Assembly (NCBI RefSeq): GCF_900102005.1
Contig: NZ_LT627736.1
Location: forward strand, 2,418,001-2,482,000
Origin: Microbacterium sp. LKL04
GTDB lineage: Bacteria; Actinomycetota; Actinomycetes; Actinomycetales; Microbacteriaceae
DNA length: 64,000 bases
Reading direction: 5' to 3'
Below, in pieces: positions 7,584 to 17,550 of the stretch. The translations under genes and the position numbers were made by a program. The notes under the pieces were generated by a model. That model made no database searches and had not been told where the DNA came from. It saw nothing but the letters and a program-made list of their open reading frames with translations. Within the stretch, counting starts at the first letter, position 1, and the number at the start of each line of letters is the position of its first letter.

Positions 7584-8504
7584 TCAGCCCTTGACGGCGC
7601 CCTGCGTCACGCCCTCCATCACCCAGCGCTGGGTGAAGAGGTACGCGAGGATCGCGGGGGCCATGGCCATGAGGTACGACGCGAAGGCGACGTTGTAGTT
7701 GTTGCTGAACTGCGTCTGGAACAGGTTCTGCCGCACGGGCAGGGTCTGCATCGACGGGTCGGAGATGATGAGCGACGGGAGCATGAAGTCGTTCCACGCG
7801 TAGAGGAAGGCGAAGATGCCGACCGTCGCGCTCATCGGCGCGAGCAGCGGGAAGATCAGCTTCCAGAACGTCTGCCACGTCGAGGCGCCATCGATGCGGG
7901 CGCTCTCCTCGAGCTCGATCGGGATCGAGCGCAGGAACGCGGTGAACAGCAGCACGCTGAAGCTGAGCTGGAACATCGTCGCCAGCAGGATCACCCCGAA
8001 CGGGTTGTCGAGCCCGAGCCGGCCGGTGAGCTGGATCTGCGGCAGCGCGACGACGGGGAACGGGATGAACATCGCCGCGAGCAGGTAGAAGAACGAGTAG
8101 CGGAAGAGCTTCCGGTCCCAGTTGCGGACGATCGCATACGAGGCGAAGGCGGCGAGGATGATCGTCGCGACGACGGTGCCGGCGGTGACGAAGAACGAGA
8201 TCGCGGCGCCGACGGGGAACTGCGTCAGGTTCCACGCCTGCACGAACCCGTCGAAGCTGATCGGGGCCGGCAGCGAGAACGCGTTGCCGTCGACGGCCTG
8301 TCCCGTCGTCTTCAGCGACATCGAGATCGTGACGTACAGCGGCAGGAGGACGGTGATGGCGCAGAGGAAGAGGATGACGGTGGTCGACCAGCTGGGACGT
8401 TCGGCGACCGCGCGGCGCCGGCGACGCGGGGCGTCGGCGGGGCGGTCCGTCGCGGTGACGGCATCGGCCTGTTCGAAGGCGAGCGCGGGCTGCGTGGTGG
8501 ACAT
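7584..8504 (-). CDS. Carbohydrate ABC transporter permease (MalG type)
   Basis: A 306-residue inner-membrane permease of the CUT1 class, starting MSTTQPALAFEQADAVT at ATG 8504. A basic cytoplasmic N-terminus is followed by six membrane segments. The EAA loop that docks the ATPase is ELEESARIDGASTWQTFWK, before the last segments. The C-terminus RWVMEGVTQGAVKG is standard for MalG-like permeases. The start overlaps the stop of the partner permease by one base (TGATG), so the two are translationally coupled. No ATPase gene is in the operon; a shared MsiK-type ATPase elsewhere is the usual actinobacterial solution. Confidence 0.93.
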   Translation of the reverse strand: MSTTQPALAFEQADAVTATDRPADAPRRRRRAVAERPSWSTTVILFLCAITVLLPLYVTISMSLKTTGQAVDGNAFSLPAPISFDGFVQAWNLTQFPVGAAISFFVTAGTVVATIILAAFASYAIVRNWDRKLFRYSFFYLLAAMFIPFPVVALPQIQLTGRLGLDNPFGVILLATMFQLSFSVLLFTAFLRSIPIELEESARIDGASTWQTFWKLIFPLLAPMSATVGIFAFLYAWNDFMLPSLIISDPSMQTLPVRQNLFQTQFSNNYNVAFASYLMAMAPAILAYLFTQRWVMEGVTQGAVKG

Positions 8505-9427
8505 CAGACTCGGTTCCTTCCGCGCGTGAGCGAGAGTTGGAGGAGGGAGATCACGACGGCGACGATGAAGAAGATCGTCGCGTTGGCCATCTGGTAGGCG
8601 TAGTCGCCGCCGTTGAAGCCCGCGATGATCGTCATCGCGACGCTGCGGGTCGCCGTCCCAGGCCCGCCACCTGTGAGACCGACGATGATGTCGTAGGCGT
8701 TCAGGAAGCCCTTGAACCCGAGGATCACGTTGATGACGACGTAGCCGGCGACCAGCGGCAGCGTGATCCGCAACAGCTGCTGGCGCTTCGATGCGCCGTC
8801 GAGGTCGGCCGCCTCGTACACGTCGCCCGGCACCGACAGCAGCCCGGCGATGTAGATGAGGAGCGTCCCGGGGATCGCCTGCCACGCCGTCACGATGACG
8901 ATGGCGATCCACGCGAGGTCGGGGTTCGCGAGCAGGCTTTCCTGCAACCACGGGATGCCGAGGGTCGACCCCGCCGTGGGCAGGGAGTTCGAGAACAGGA
9001 AGTTGAAGACGTAGGCGATGATGATGCCCGAGATGACCATGGGGATCACGAAGATCGTGCGAAGGCCCGTCTTGAAGCGGATGCGGGCGGTCAGCCCGAC
9101 GGCGAGCAGGAACGCCGCGATGTTGACGACGATCACGGTCGCGATCGCGAAGCCCGCCGTGAACAGGTAGCTCTGCAGGATCGCCGGGTCGCTGAAGAGG
9201 GCGATGTAGTTCGTGAACCCGATGAAGTTCCACTCCCCCAGCCCGATCGAGTCGGTGAGGCTGAAGAAGATGCCGATGAGACCCGGAACCGTGATCGCGA
9301 GGGTGAACAGCAGCACCGTCGGCAGCAGGAACAGGTAGTAGATCGGCTCGACGCGCTTCGAACTGCGCCTCGCGGTGCGGTCGCCCTGAGTCAGGAGGGT
9401 CGTCGTCGACCCTGTGGTGGTGGTCAT
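8504..9427 (-). CDS. Carbohydrate ABC transporter permease (MalF type)
   Basis: A 307-residue permease with six membrane segments, partner of the gene that follows. The EAA loop reads DVYEAADLDGASKRQQLLR. The phrase IIVGLTGGGPGTATRSVAM near 235-255 is characteristic of MalF-like CUT1 permeases. The start ATG overlaps the TGA of the solute-binding protein by four bases (ATGA at 9424-9427). Substrate is inferred to be an alpha-glucoside from the glucosidase in the same operon. Confidence 0.93.
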   Translation of the reverse strand: MTTTTGSTTTLLTQGDRTARRSSKRVEPIYYLFLLPTVLLFTLAITVPGLIGIFFSLTDSIGLGEWNFIGFTNYIALFSDPAILQSYLFTAGFAIATVIVVNIAAFLLAVGLTARIRFKTGLRTIFVIPMVISGIIIAYVFNFLFSNSLPTAGSTLGIPWLQESLLANPDLAWIAIVIVTAWQAIPGTLLIYIAGLLSVPGDVYEAADLDGASKRQQLLRITLPLVAGYVVINVILGFKGFLNAYDIIVGLTGGGPGTATRSVAMTIIAGFNGGDYAYQMANATIFFIVAVVISLLQLSLTRGRNRV

Positions 9428-10728
9428 CGCGTTGCCTCCTCGGCCTCGTCGGTGAGGACGGGCTGGCGGAACGCGAGTCGCGACCAGTCACTGTCCATGG
9501 TGGCGAACGTGCGCGCGGGGTCCTGGCCGAACAGCATGGCCTGCGCGTAGGCGAACACCGGGATCGTCTTCGGGACGAGCACCGACGGACCCTGGTAGAT
9601 CCGACCCTCGTCGTAGAACGACTGCATGCCCTCGATTCGCGGATCCTGCGGCGGAGCGGCATCCGTCGTCGGTGCGAACCCGAGCTGCGACTCGTTGTAG
9701 GCCTCGATGATCTCGGGCTGGTAGAGGTATTCGAGGAAGTCCCGGGCGGCATCCTTCTTCGTCGACGCGTCGGGGATCATGGCCGCGAGGTCCATGTTCA
9801 CGCGGATCGCGAGGTCGTCGGGATCATCCGTCATCGGAAGCGGGAACGTTCCGAGCGGGGCGTCGGGCGCTGTCTTGGCGATCTCGCTGAAAGCCCACGG
9901 CCCCTGCAGGTACATCGCCGCCTCGCCCTCGCCGAACGCGAGGTTGCCGTCGCCGTATGCGCGGCTGTCGGCATCGGGGTTCGTGTACTCGGTGGCGAGC
10001 TGCAGCACCTTCTCGACCGGCTCGGTGAAGGTCTTCTCGAAGGAGACCTCCGACGAGCTGTCGACCTCCGCGCCCTCCGCGGCGAGGCGGTCGAAGAAGT
10101 CGATCACGTCGACGGACCCGCCGATCGCGTAGTCGTACCAGCCCTGCGCCACGGTCCAGTCGTCCTTGAAGGTGCCGTAGATCGGCGTGACGCCTGCCTC
10201 TTCGAGCGCGTCGCAGACGGCGATGAGCTCGTCCCACGTGGTCGGCACCTCGAGGCCGTTCTCCTCGAAGATCTGCGTGTTGTAGATGACCGACGACGCC
10301 ATCACCGAGTACGGCAGCGCACTCGTGCGACCCTCGCATGTGCCGTACTGCTCCATGAGGGGCTGCAGGTCCTCGCGCACCGTGGCGGCGGCATCCGTCC
10401 CGCTCAGGTCGCTGAGCGCGCATCGCTGCACGAAGCGGGCGACCTCGTAGTTGTAGTTGGCGAGCATGATGTCGGGCGGGTTGCCTCGGACGAAGCTGGC
10501 CGAGACGACGTCGACGCCCGAGGTGTCCATCTCGACAGTGACGCGGTCCTGCGAGGCGTTGTACTTCTGCACGACGTCCTGCATGAACGGCAGCGCCTCG
10601 CGCTTGCTGAAAGTGAACCGCAGGGTCTCGCGGCCGTCGGCCGAGCAACCGGCGAGCAGTGCACCCCCGATCGAGAGGACGGCGAGCGCCGCGGCGCCCC
10701 GGCGCAGCCGGGAATGGGTCGATGACAT
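9424..10728 (-). CDS. Sugar ABC transporter solute-binding lipoprotein
   Basis: A 434-residue extracellular binding protein, starting MSSTHSRLRRGAAALAV at ATG 10728. A type II signal peptide ends in the lipobox LLAGC near residue 28, so it is lipid-anchored outside the membrane. The remainder has the family-1 binding-protein fold (VVQKYNASQ, GNLAFGEGEAAMYLQGPWAF, DAARDFLEYLYQPE). It is the first gene of the operon and is divergent from the ROK regulator. A longer frame upstream of ATG 10728 was rejected because the signal peptide fixes the start. Confidence 0.93.
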   Translation of the reverse strand: MSSTHSRLRRGAAALAVLSIGGALLAGCSADGRETLRFTFSKREALPFMQDVVQKYNASQDRVTVEMDTSGVDVVSASFVRGNPPDIMLANYNYEVARFVQRCALSDLSGTDAAATVREDLQPLMEQYGTCEGRTSALPYSVMASSVIYNTQIFEENGLEVPTTWDELIAVCDALEEAGVTPIYGTFKDDWTVAQGWYDYAIGGSVDVIDFFDRLAAEGAEVDSSSEVSFEKTFTEPVEKVLQLATEYTNPDADSRAYGDGNLAFGEGEAAMYLQGPWAFSEIAKTAPDAPLGTFPLPMTDDPDDLAIRVNMDLAAMIPDASTKKDAARDFLEYLYQPEIIEAYNESQLGFAPTTDAAPPQDPRIEGMQSFYDEGRIYQGPSVLVPKTIPVFAYAQAMLFGQDPARTFATMDSDWSRLAFRQPVLTDEAEEATR

Positions 10729-10780
10729 GTGTATCCGATCGCGTCGTTGCGGACGAAAGATCCCGAATCGGTCAAACCTC

Positions 10781-10798
10781 GCGACTATATTTAGTCGC
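10781..10798. promoter_or_regulatory. Perfect 7+4+7 palindrome, candidate operator for the ROK regulator
   Basis: GCGACTA at 10781-10787 and its exact inverse TAGTCGC at 10792-10798 are separated by TATT. It sits midway between the divergent sugar operon (start 10728) and the ROK regulator (start 10856). The centre is AT-rich in a very GC-rich neighbourhood. This is where a local repressor would bind to control both directions. Confidence 0.7.
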
Positions 10799-10855
10799 CA
10801 AATCAATCCGATGCAGGCAATATTGCAGGGCAGATCCCGAAAGGTCAAGACCCCG

Positions 10856-12043
10856 ATGTCGACACTCGTCTCTCCTCCGACTCGCCCGGCGAGTCAGGAC
10901 GCCGTGCTCGCTTTCGCGTGGGAGACACTCGAGTTCACCGCCACGGACGCGATGGAGTCCACGGGGTTGACGCGGTCGACGACCATCGAAGCGACCGCTG
11001 CCCTCGTCGCTCGCGGGCTGCTCGCCGAGCTGCCGAATGCACGTCTGGCCGGGGATTACCGCAAGGGCCGCCCGGCGCGTCGGTTCGCGCTGCGAGACGA
11101 CGCCGCCCTCGTCGTCGGCATCGACGCCGGACACGAGCACGTGTCGGTGTCGATCGCGGACCTCCGGGGCGAGTCGATGGCGGATGCCGACGCGCGCCTC
11201 GTCCTGGACCGTGACGACGCCCCCGCTCGCGCCGCTGCCGTGGCCGAGACCGTCGACCGGGCCCTGGCCGCTGCGGGTCGCACGCGAGCGGACGTGCTCG
11301 CGGTGTGCGCCGGCGTGCCCGCGCCGGTCGACCGCACGGGGCGGTCGCCGCGGCATCCCACCCGCTTCTGGGAGCGCATGAACCCCGACCTCGTCGACGT
11401 CCTCTCGTGGGCACCGATCGTGCGGATCGAGAACGACGCGTCGCTGGCTGCGGTCGCCGAGGGGTCGAACGGGGCCGCGAAGGGATGCCAGGACTACATC
11501 GCCCTGCTCGCCGGGTCGCGCCTGGGCGCCGGGGTCGTCGTCGACGGACACCTGCTGCGCGGTCATCACGGCGGGGTCGGCGAGATGGTCGCATTCGACC
11601 ACGTCGACGGCGTGCGCGGCGCCGAGGGCCTCGGATCGCGGGTGGCATCGTGGGCCGCCGAACTCGCCCGCTCCGGTGAGGCGACGGCGGGATTCCGGGA
11701 GGTCGGGCCAGAAGAGCTCGACGCCCGGACGGTCCTCGCGATGGCCGCCCGGGGAGACGCCGACGCGCTGCGGATCGTGGACCGCGTGGGCCTCGCCCTC
11801 GCCCGCATCGTGAGCGTCCTGGGCAGCATGTTCGACCCGGAGCGTGTCGTCGTGTCGGGCGCGATCGCGGACGGCGTGCACGAGGTCGTCGCTGCGGCGC
11901 GGCGGTCGCTCCCGACCGACCTGGACCTGCCCGCGCCGGAGCTCGTCGCGTCGACCCTGGGGGGCGAGGTCGTGGTCACCGGAGCGGTCGCCGCGGCTGT
12001 GACCTCAGCGCGCGAACGCGCGCTCGACGTCTGGCCGGCCTGA
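10856..12043 (+). CDS. ROK family transcriptional regulator
   Basis: A 395-residue protein with an N-terminal MarR-like winged helix (DAVLAFAWETLEFTATDAME, then TGLTRSTTIEATAALVARGL) and a C-terminal ROK sugar-binding domain starting at VVGIDAGHEHVSVSIADL. The ROK body is recognisable (RIENDASLAAVAEG, GSRLGAGVVVDGHLLRGHHG). The zinc-binding CxCGxxGC motif of ROK kinases is absent: the site reads GMVGE-like GGVGEMVAFDHVDG with no cysteines. It is most likely a repressor of the divergent alpha-glucoside operon. An upstream ATG at 10811 would add 15 residues. Confidence 0.9.
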   Translation: MSTLVSPPTRPASQDAVLAFAWETLEFTATDAMESTGLTRSTTIEATAALVARGLLAELPNARLAGDYRKGRPARRFALRDDAALVVGIDAGHEHVSVSIADLRGESMADADARLVLDRDDAPARAAAVAETVDRALAAAGRTRADVLAVCAGVPAPVDRTGRSPRHPTRFWERMNPDLVDVLSWAPIVRIENDASLAAVAEGSNGAAKGCQDYIALLAGSRLGAGVVVDGHLLRGHHGGVGEMVAFDHVDGVRGAEGLGSRVASWAAELARSGEATAGFREVGPEELDARTVLAMAARGDADALRIVDRVGLALARIVSVLGSMFDPERVVVSGAIADGVHEVVAAARRSLPTDLDLPAPELVASTLGGEVVVTGAVAAAVTSARERALDVWPA

Positions 12044-12046
12044 GTC

Positions 12047-13039
12047 TCAGCGCACCTCGCGGCGCGGGTCCTGGCGCGCGCGGGAGTAGGCGCGCCAGAG
12101 GATGCGGGCGTGCCGTTCCTTCGCGCGTTCGACGCCGGCCTCGTCGCGGCGCGCGGCCGACCACCATTCGGCGGCGCGTTCGAGCATCGCGCTCCAGACG
12201 ACCCCGATGCCGGCGTGGGGCGGTGGCGGAACGGCGGCCTCCTCGGCCGGCATCCGTCCCTTCGGCCGCAGCGAATCGTTCGCGTGCTTCACGATGAGCT
12301 CGGCCGCCCCCACCGCGTGCGCGTTGATGATCGAGTGCGCCGCGCCCCGGATCTCCCACCGGCGGGCCTTCCGCGCCGCGGCTACGAGCCGCGAATGGAA
12401 CCGGCGCGGTGACGTCGCGTCGTACTCGCCGCGGATGAACAGGACGGATGCCTCGACCCGCGGCATCCGCTCGACCAACCGGTATCGCAGCATGTGCGGC
12501 AGAACCTGCACGAAGTAGACGAACCCGCAGAGGACGTATGCCGACAGCGCGGTCATCGCGAGGTGGAACGTCTCGCGCGTCGCGGACTGGGCGAACCGCA
12601 GCGCAACGATCGGAAGCGACGACTCCTGGTCGTTCACGACGGGGCTCACCAGCACGGCGTGCCGCAGCTGCGGCCGTCGGATCAGGACTTCGGTGACGAC
12701 CTGCGTGCCCATCGAGTGACCGATGATCACCGGATCCTCGAGGCCGTAGTGATCGAGGACCTCTTCGACCCGATCCGCGAAGAACTCCGCCGTGGGCTGG
12801 TCGCCGGGCCGCGGCATCCCCGCGAATCCGGGCAGGTCGAGCGCGAACACGTCCCCGTGCTCGGCGAGCGAGGGCGCGAGGAACTCGAAGTACGTCGCTG
12901 CGACACCGACACCGGCGACGAGGACGAAGGGCCGTCCGCCGTCGCCTGCCGTGGTCTCGACGCGCGTCACACGCGTGCGATGGCTGCCGCGTCCGACGTG
13001 CTCGACGTCGACGTCGGGGGCGTCCTCGGTGGCGGGCAT
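12047..13039 (-). CDS. Alpha/beta hydrolase
   Basis: A 330-residue soluble hydrolase. The nucleophile elbow GHSMGTQ lies near residue 114, a likely acid is in RGEYDATSP (near 212), and the catalytic histidine is in GAAHSIINAH (near 240). A lid region with hydrophobic stretch AYVLCGFVYFVQVLPHMLRY sits before the acid. The C-terminal 80 residues are arginine- and alanine-rich and outside the fold. Substrate unknown. It converges with the ROK gene, with three bases between stops. Confidence 0.88.
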   Translation of the reverse strand: MPATEDAPDVDVEHVGRGSHRTRVTRVETTAGDGGRPFVLVAGVGVAATYFEFLAPSLAEHGDVFALDLPGFAGMPRPGDQPTAEFFADRVEEVLDHYGLEDPVIIGHSMGTQVVTEVLIRRPQLRHAVLVSPVVNDQESSLPIVALRFAQSATRETFHLAMTALSAYVLCGFVYFVQVLPHMLRYRLVERMPRVEASVLFIRGEYDATSPRRFHSRLVAAARKARRWEIRGAAHSIINAHAVGAAELIVKHANDSLRPKGRMPAEEAAVPPPPHAGIGVVWSAMLERAAEWWSAARRDEAGVERAKERHARILWRAYSRARQDPRREVR

Positions 13040-13091
13040 GCACCCAGGATGCCAGCCGGCGCCGGTGCCGCGCGCCGCGGGGCGGTGTCGC

Positions 13092-14081
<990 letters not shown>

Positions 14082-14202
14082 TCAACCTCCTGCCGTCGAC
14101 GATAAGCCTCTGGGCGCGGACGAGGGAGGCCCTGGCAGAGCCCCCATCGCTAGCGCGCTCGCCCGCTCGGCACAAGCGGTGGGAACCGTCCGACCCCCTT
14201 CC

Positions 14203-14215
14203 TACGCTGGCGCCA
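14203..14215 (+). promoter_or_regulatory. Probable -10 of a leaderless photolyase transcript
   Basis: TACGCT at 14203-14208 fits TAnnnT and ends six bases before the ATG at 14215, with no Shine-Dalgarno between. GGAACC at 14182-14187, fifteen bases upstream, could be an ECF-type -35 element. The second half of that idea is weak. Confidence 0.4.
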
Positions 14216-15765
14216 TGCTGCGACACCTCGTCATCGTGCTGGGCGATCAGCTCGATCATGAGTCGAGCGCATTCGACGGCTTCGACCCGGATCAGGACAC
14301 CGTCTGGATGGCCGAGGTCGCGGGCGAATCCGAGCACGTCTGGAGCACGAAGCAGCGCACCGCCGTCTTCCTCGCCTCGATGCGGCACTTCGCCGCGGAG
14401 GTGACGGATGCCGGGCGCCCCCTCCACTACGCGAAGCTCGACGCCCGTTCGACGAAGGACTCGCTGGCCGACCAGCTCGCGGCCGACGTGACGACGCTGA
14501 AGCCCGAGGGACTCGTCGTGACGGAGCCCGGCGAGTGGCGGGTGCGCGAAGCGCTGCGCGACGTGGCCGAGCACAGCGGCATCCCGTTGGACATCCGTGA
14601 GGACCGGCACTTCTTCAGCACCGTCGCCGAGTTCGCCGCGCACGCCGAAGGGCGGAAGTCGCTGCGGATGGAGTACTTCTACCGCGAGATGCGCAAGAAG
14701 CACGACGTGCTGATGACGACCCGCGGACAGCCGGTGGGCGGGTCGTGGAACTACGACGCCGACAACCGCAAGTCGTTCCCGAAGCAGGGACCGGGGCTGG
14801 TCCCCCCGCGCGCTCGGTTCGAGCCCGACGAGACCACTCGCGAGGTCATCGCGCTCGTCGAGAAGAGGTTCGCCGACCACCCCGGCTCGCTCGACTCGTT
14901 CGCCTGGCCGGTCACCCGCGCGCAGGCCCTCGAGGCGCTCGACCTGTTCATCGAGGAACGTCTGCCGGGCTTCGGCGAGACGCAGGACGCGATGTGGCCG
15001 GGCGAACCGTGGCTCTGGCATGCGCACCTGTCGTCGTCGATGAACCTCAAGATGCTGACTCCACGCGAGGTCGTCGCCGCGGCCGAGGCGGCCTACCGCG
15101 AGAAGAAGGCTCCGCTGCCCGCCGTGGAGGGTTTCATCCGGCAGATCCTCGGATGGCGTGAATACGTCCGCGGCATCTACTGGACGCAGATGCCCGGCTA
15201 CCTCGAGCGGAACGCCTTCGAGGCGTTCGAACCGCTCCCCGACTTCTACTGGACCGGCGACACGGCGATGGCGTGCCTTCAGGACGCGATCGGCACGACG
15301 CTCGAGAACGGGTACGCCCACCACATCCAGCGCCTCATGGTGACGGGTCTGTACGCGATGCTGCTCGGCGTCGATCCCCGGGAGGTGCACGCCTGGTACC
15401 TCGCGGTCTACGTCGATGCGGTCGAGTGGGCGGAACTCCCGAACACGCTCGGCATGAGCCAGTATGCGGACGGCGGGCTGATGGGCAGCAAGCCGTATGC
15501 CGCGACCGGCAAGTACATCGACCGCATGAGCCCGTACTGCAAGACGTGCCCGTTCGACCCCGCGAAACGGATCGGCGAAGACGCCTGCCCCTTCACCACC
15601 CTGTACTGGGACTACCTCATCCGGCACGAGGAGCCCCTCGCCGCCAACCACCGCATGTCGCTGCAGGTGAAGAACGTGTCGCGCTTGGACGACGACGAGA
15701 TCACCGGCATCCGCGAGCGCGCCGACGCGATCCGCCGCGGCGACATCACGGTTCCGCACACCTGA
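14215..15765 (+). CDS. Iron-sulfur bacterial cryptochrome/photolyase (FeS-BCP, PhrB-like)
   Basis: A 516-residue flavoprotein of the FeS-BCP group, starting MLRHLVIVLGDQLDHESSAF. The PhrB-type family repairs (6-4) photoproducts with light. The four cysteines for a [4Fe-4S] cluster are expected at one upstream site (a Cys in the MACLQDAIG region) and at YCKTCPFDPAKRIGEDACPF near 441-460, which supplies three. The FAD-binding GYAHHIQRLMVTGLYAMLLG and NTLGMSQYADGGLMGSKPYA segments are intact. It is followed after 14 bases by an SDR gene with its own strong RBS. Confidence 0.93.
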   Translation: MLRHLVIVLGDQLDHESSAFDGFDPDQDTVWMAEVAGESEHVWSTKQRTAVFLASMRHFAAEVTDAGRPLHYAKLDARSTKDSLADQLAADVTTLKPEGLVVTEPGEWRVREALRDVAEHSGIPLDIREDRHFFSTVAEFAAHAEGRKSLRMEYFYREMRKKHDVLMTTRGQPVGGSWNYDADNRKSFPKQGPGLVPPRARFEPDETTREVIALVEKRFADHPGSLDSFAWPVTRAQALEALDLFIEERLPGFGETQDAMWPGEPWLWHAHLSSSMNLKMLTPREVVAAAEAAYREKKAPLPAVEGFIRQILGWREYVRGIYWTQMPGYLERNAFEAFEPLPDFYWTGDTAMACLQDAIGTTLENGYAHHIQRLMVTGLYAMLLGVDPREVHAWYLAVYVDAVEWAELPNTLGMSQYADGGLMGSKPYAATGKYIDRMSPYCKTCPFDPAKRIGEDACPFTTLYWDYLIRHEEPLAANHRMSLQVKNVSRLDDDEITGIRERADAIRRGDITVPHT

Positions 15766-15779
15766 GCAAGGAGAGCACC

Positions 15780-16517
15780 ATGACCTCGACCGACATCGCC
15801 CTCGTGACCGGCGCCCGCGGTGGAGTCGGGAGCGCCCTCGTCGCGCGGCTGCGGGCGCGCGGTCTGCGCGTCGCCGCGGTGGGGCGGGATGCCGCATCCC
15901 TCGCCTCCGTCGAGGCAGACGCGCACATCGAGGCCGACGTGACGACGCCCGAGGGTGCCGCCGCAGCGCTCGAGGGCTGCCGGTCCGAGCTGGGTGACGC
16001 ACCGGCGTGGCTCGCGCACGCGGTCGGCAGCACGCTCATCACCCCGCTGCATCGGACGAAGGCCGACGCAGCGCGCGACATCTTGCGCGTCAACCTCGAG
16101 AGCAGCATCTGGATCCTGCAGGCCTGGCTCGAGGCGACGGGCAAACAGCCCGGCGCCGCAGTCTTCGCGAGCTCGGTCGTCGCCCGGATCGGCGTCGCCA
16201 ACCACGAGGCGATCGCCGCCGCGAAGGGGGGCATCGAGGCGCTCGTGCGCAGTGCCGCCGCCACGTATGCCGCGCGCGGCATCCGGGTCAACGCGGTCGC
16301 TCCGGGGATGACGGACACCCCGATGACCGCCGGGATGCTGAGCGTCCCCATGCAGCGCGAGGGAGCCGAGAAGCAGTACCCGCTCGGCGGCGTGCAGACG
16401 GCCGACGACGTCGCAACGGTCATGGACTGGCTGCTGTCGACGGATGCCGGTCGCATCACCGGTCAGGTGATCCCGGTTGACGGCGGCTTCACGACGGTGC
16501 GGCCCCTGGTGAAGTAG
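15780..16517 (+). CDS. SDR family protein lacking the catalytic tyrosine
   Basis: A 245-residue Rossmann-fold protein starting at ATG 15780 behind AAGGAGAG. The cofactor motif TGARGGVGSALVARL (residues 10-24) and the serine region VFASSVVARIG are normal for short-chain dehydrogenases. The YxxxK position reads IAAAK (in NHEAIAAAKGGIEAL), so the catalytic Tyr is replaced by Ile while Lys is kept. The C-terminal AVAPGMTDTPM and GRITGQVIPVDGGFTTV are standard. It may bind a nucleotide without classical catalysis. It is probably cotranscribed with the photolyase. Confidence 0.88.
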   Translation: MTSTDIALVTGARGGVGSALVARLRARGLRVAAVGRDAASLASVEADAHIEADVTTPEGAAAALEGCRSELGDAPAWLAHAVGSTLITPLHRTKADAARDILRVNLESSIWILQAWLEATGKQPGAAVFASSVVARIGVANHEAIAAAKGGIEALVRSAAATYAARGIRVNAVAPGMTDTPMTAGMLSVPMQREGAEKQYPLGGVQTADDVATVMDWLLSTDAGRITGQVIPVDGGFTTVRPLVK

Positions 16518-16518
16518 G

Positions 16519-16944
16519 TCAGCGCGTGACGACGTACACGTCGTCCTTGCGCGCGACGGCGGCCGTGGCCGTGTCAGTCCTCTCGTAGACCGCCCACGCG
16601 CCCTCGGTGGAGCACAGGTCGACGCGGTCACGCGGGAACTCGGCTGCATCGACGCCGTCCGCGGTCACGACGATAAGCGCCTGTGCATCGTCGCGCTTCG
16701 AGAGGTCGGGGACGGTCTTCGCCGGGACGCCGAGACGCGTGGCGACATCCTCCACGCTCTCGTACGGGCACACGATCGTGAATCGCTTCGCATCGTCGGG
16801 CACCAGGTCGGCGACGGGGATGATCGATCCTTCGCTGACGGTCCTCACGATGCGTTCCTCGTCATCACCATCGGTCGGCGCGCAGGCCGTCATGACGCCA
16901 GCGGCGACGAGGACAAGGGACAGGGCGGCGAGTGTGCGCTTCAT
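16519..16944 (-). CDS. Hypothetical lipoprotein
   Basis: A 141-residue protein with a type II signal peptide (MKRTLAALSLVLVAAGVMTAC, lipobox MTAC at about 18-21). The mature part is about 120 residues with two further cysteines (IVCPYESVED and VDLCSTEG) that could form a disulfide. It ends VARKDDVYVVTR. The first mature half has a predicted cystatin- or PASTA-size fold, but no family is recognised. It converges with the SDR gene, one base apart. Confidence 0.8.
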   Translation of the reverse strand: MKRTLAALSLVLVAAGVMTACAPTDGDDEERIVRTVSEGSIIPVADLVPDDAKRFTIVCPYESVEDVATRLGVPAKTVPDLSKRDDAQALIVVTADGVDAAEFPRDRVDLCSTEGAWAVYERTDTATAAVARKDDVYVVTR

Positions 16945-17023
16945 GCTTCCTGTCTACGCAGGCACCGCGCGCAGGTCGTCGGCCCGGAGAGGCATCCGTG
17001 TCAGCCCAGAGGATGACGCCGGG

Positions 17024-17452
17024 TCAGGAGCCTTCCAGCATCCGCTTCGCGCGGGTGAGCGACGTCGACAGCGTCGAGCGGATCGAGTCGGCGATCATCG
17101 GCTCGGCGAGACGCATGATCCCGGTCGGCTCGGCGTCGATGCGCACGGCGACGACGGTCGCGCCGTTCGCATCGGCGAACTGCAGGTCTGAGGACGTGGC
17201 CATGATCCCGCTCGTGCTCGTCACCGCCATCCGCGCGCCGGGGTCGTAGGCCGTGACGCGCCAGTCGAAGTCGACCTCGCGACCGACCGCCCGCATCCGT
17301 GTGTGAAGGGTCGATCCGACGCCGACGGGCGGCGGCGACGTCAGTTGCTCGGAGACGACCGACTCGTCCCACCGGGCGCGGCCCTCGGTGAAGAAGTCGA
17401 ACACCTCGGTCACCGGGCGGTCGATGGTGACGGACTCGGTGACGGTGAACAT
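17024..17452 (-). CDS. SRPBCC (START-like) family protein
   Basis: A 142-residue protein beginning MFTVTESVTIDRPVTEVFDFFTEG, the first strand and helix of the SRPBCC/polyketide cyclase fold. Middle strands carry FDWRVTAYDPGARMAVTST, and the C-terminal helix is DSIRSTLSTSLTRAKRMLEG. Such proteins bind hydrophobic ligands in a cavity; the ligand cannot be deduced. It stands alone on the minus strand. Confidence 0.85.
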   Translation of the reverse strand: MFTVTESVTIDRPVTEVFDFFTEGRARWDESVVSEQLTSPPPVGVGSTLHTRMRAVGREVDFDWRVTAYDPGARMAVTSTSGIMATSSDLQFADANGATVVAVRIDAEPTGIMRLAEPMIADSIRSTLSTSLTRAKRMLEGS

Positions 17453-17550
17453 CCCCTCACCCTAGGTGCCGGGTGCGACGCGCGGGCCGGCCGTATGGGT
17501 TCCGTTCGGACCTGTTCCCGGGCGGTGTGTGAGCGCTTAGGACTGTGCTC

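Noticed and set aside
10457..10855. Longer ROK start at 10457
   Set aside because: It would run through the divergent binding-protein gene and the operator; ATG 10856 gives the normal winged-helix start.
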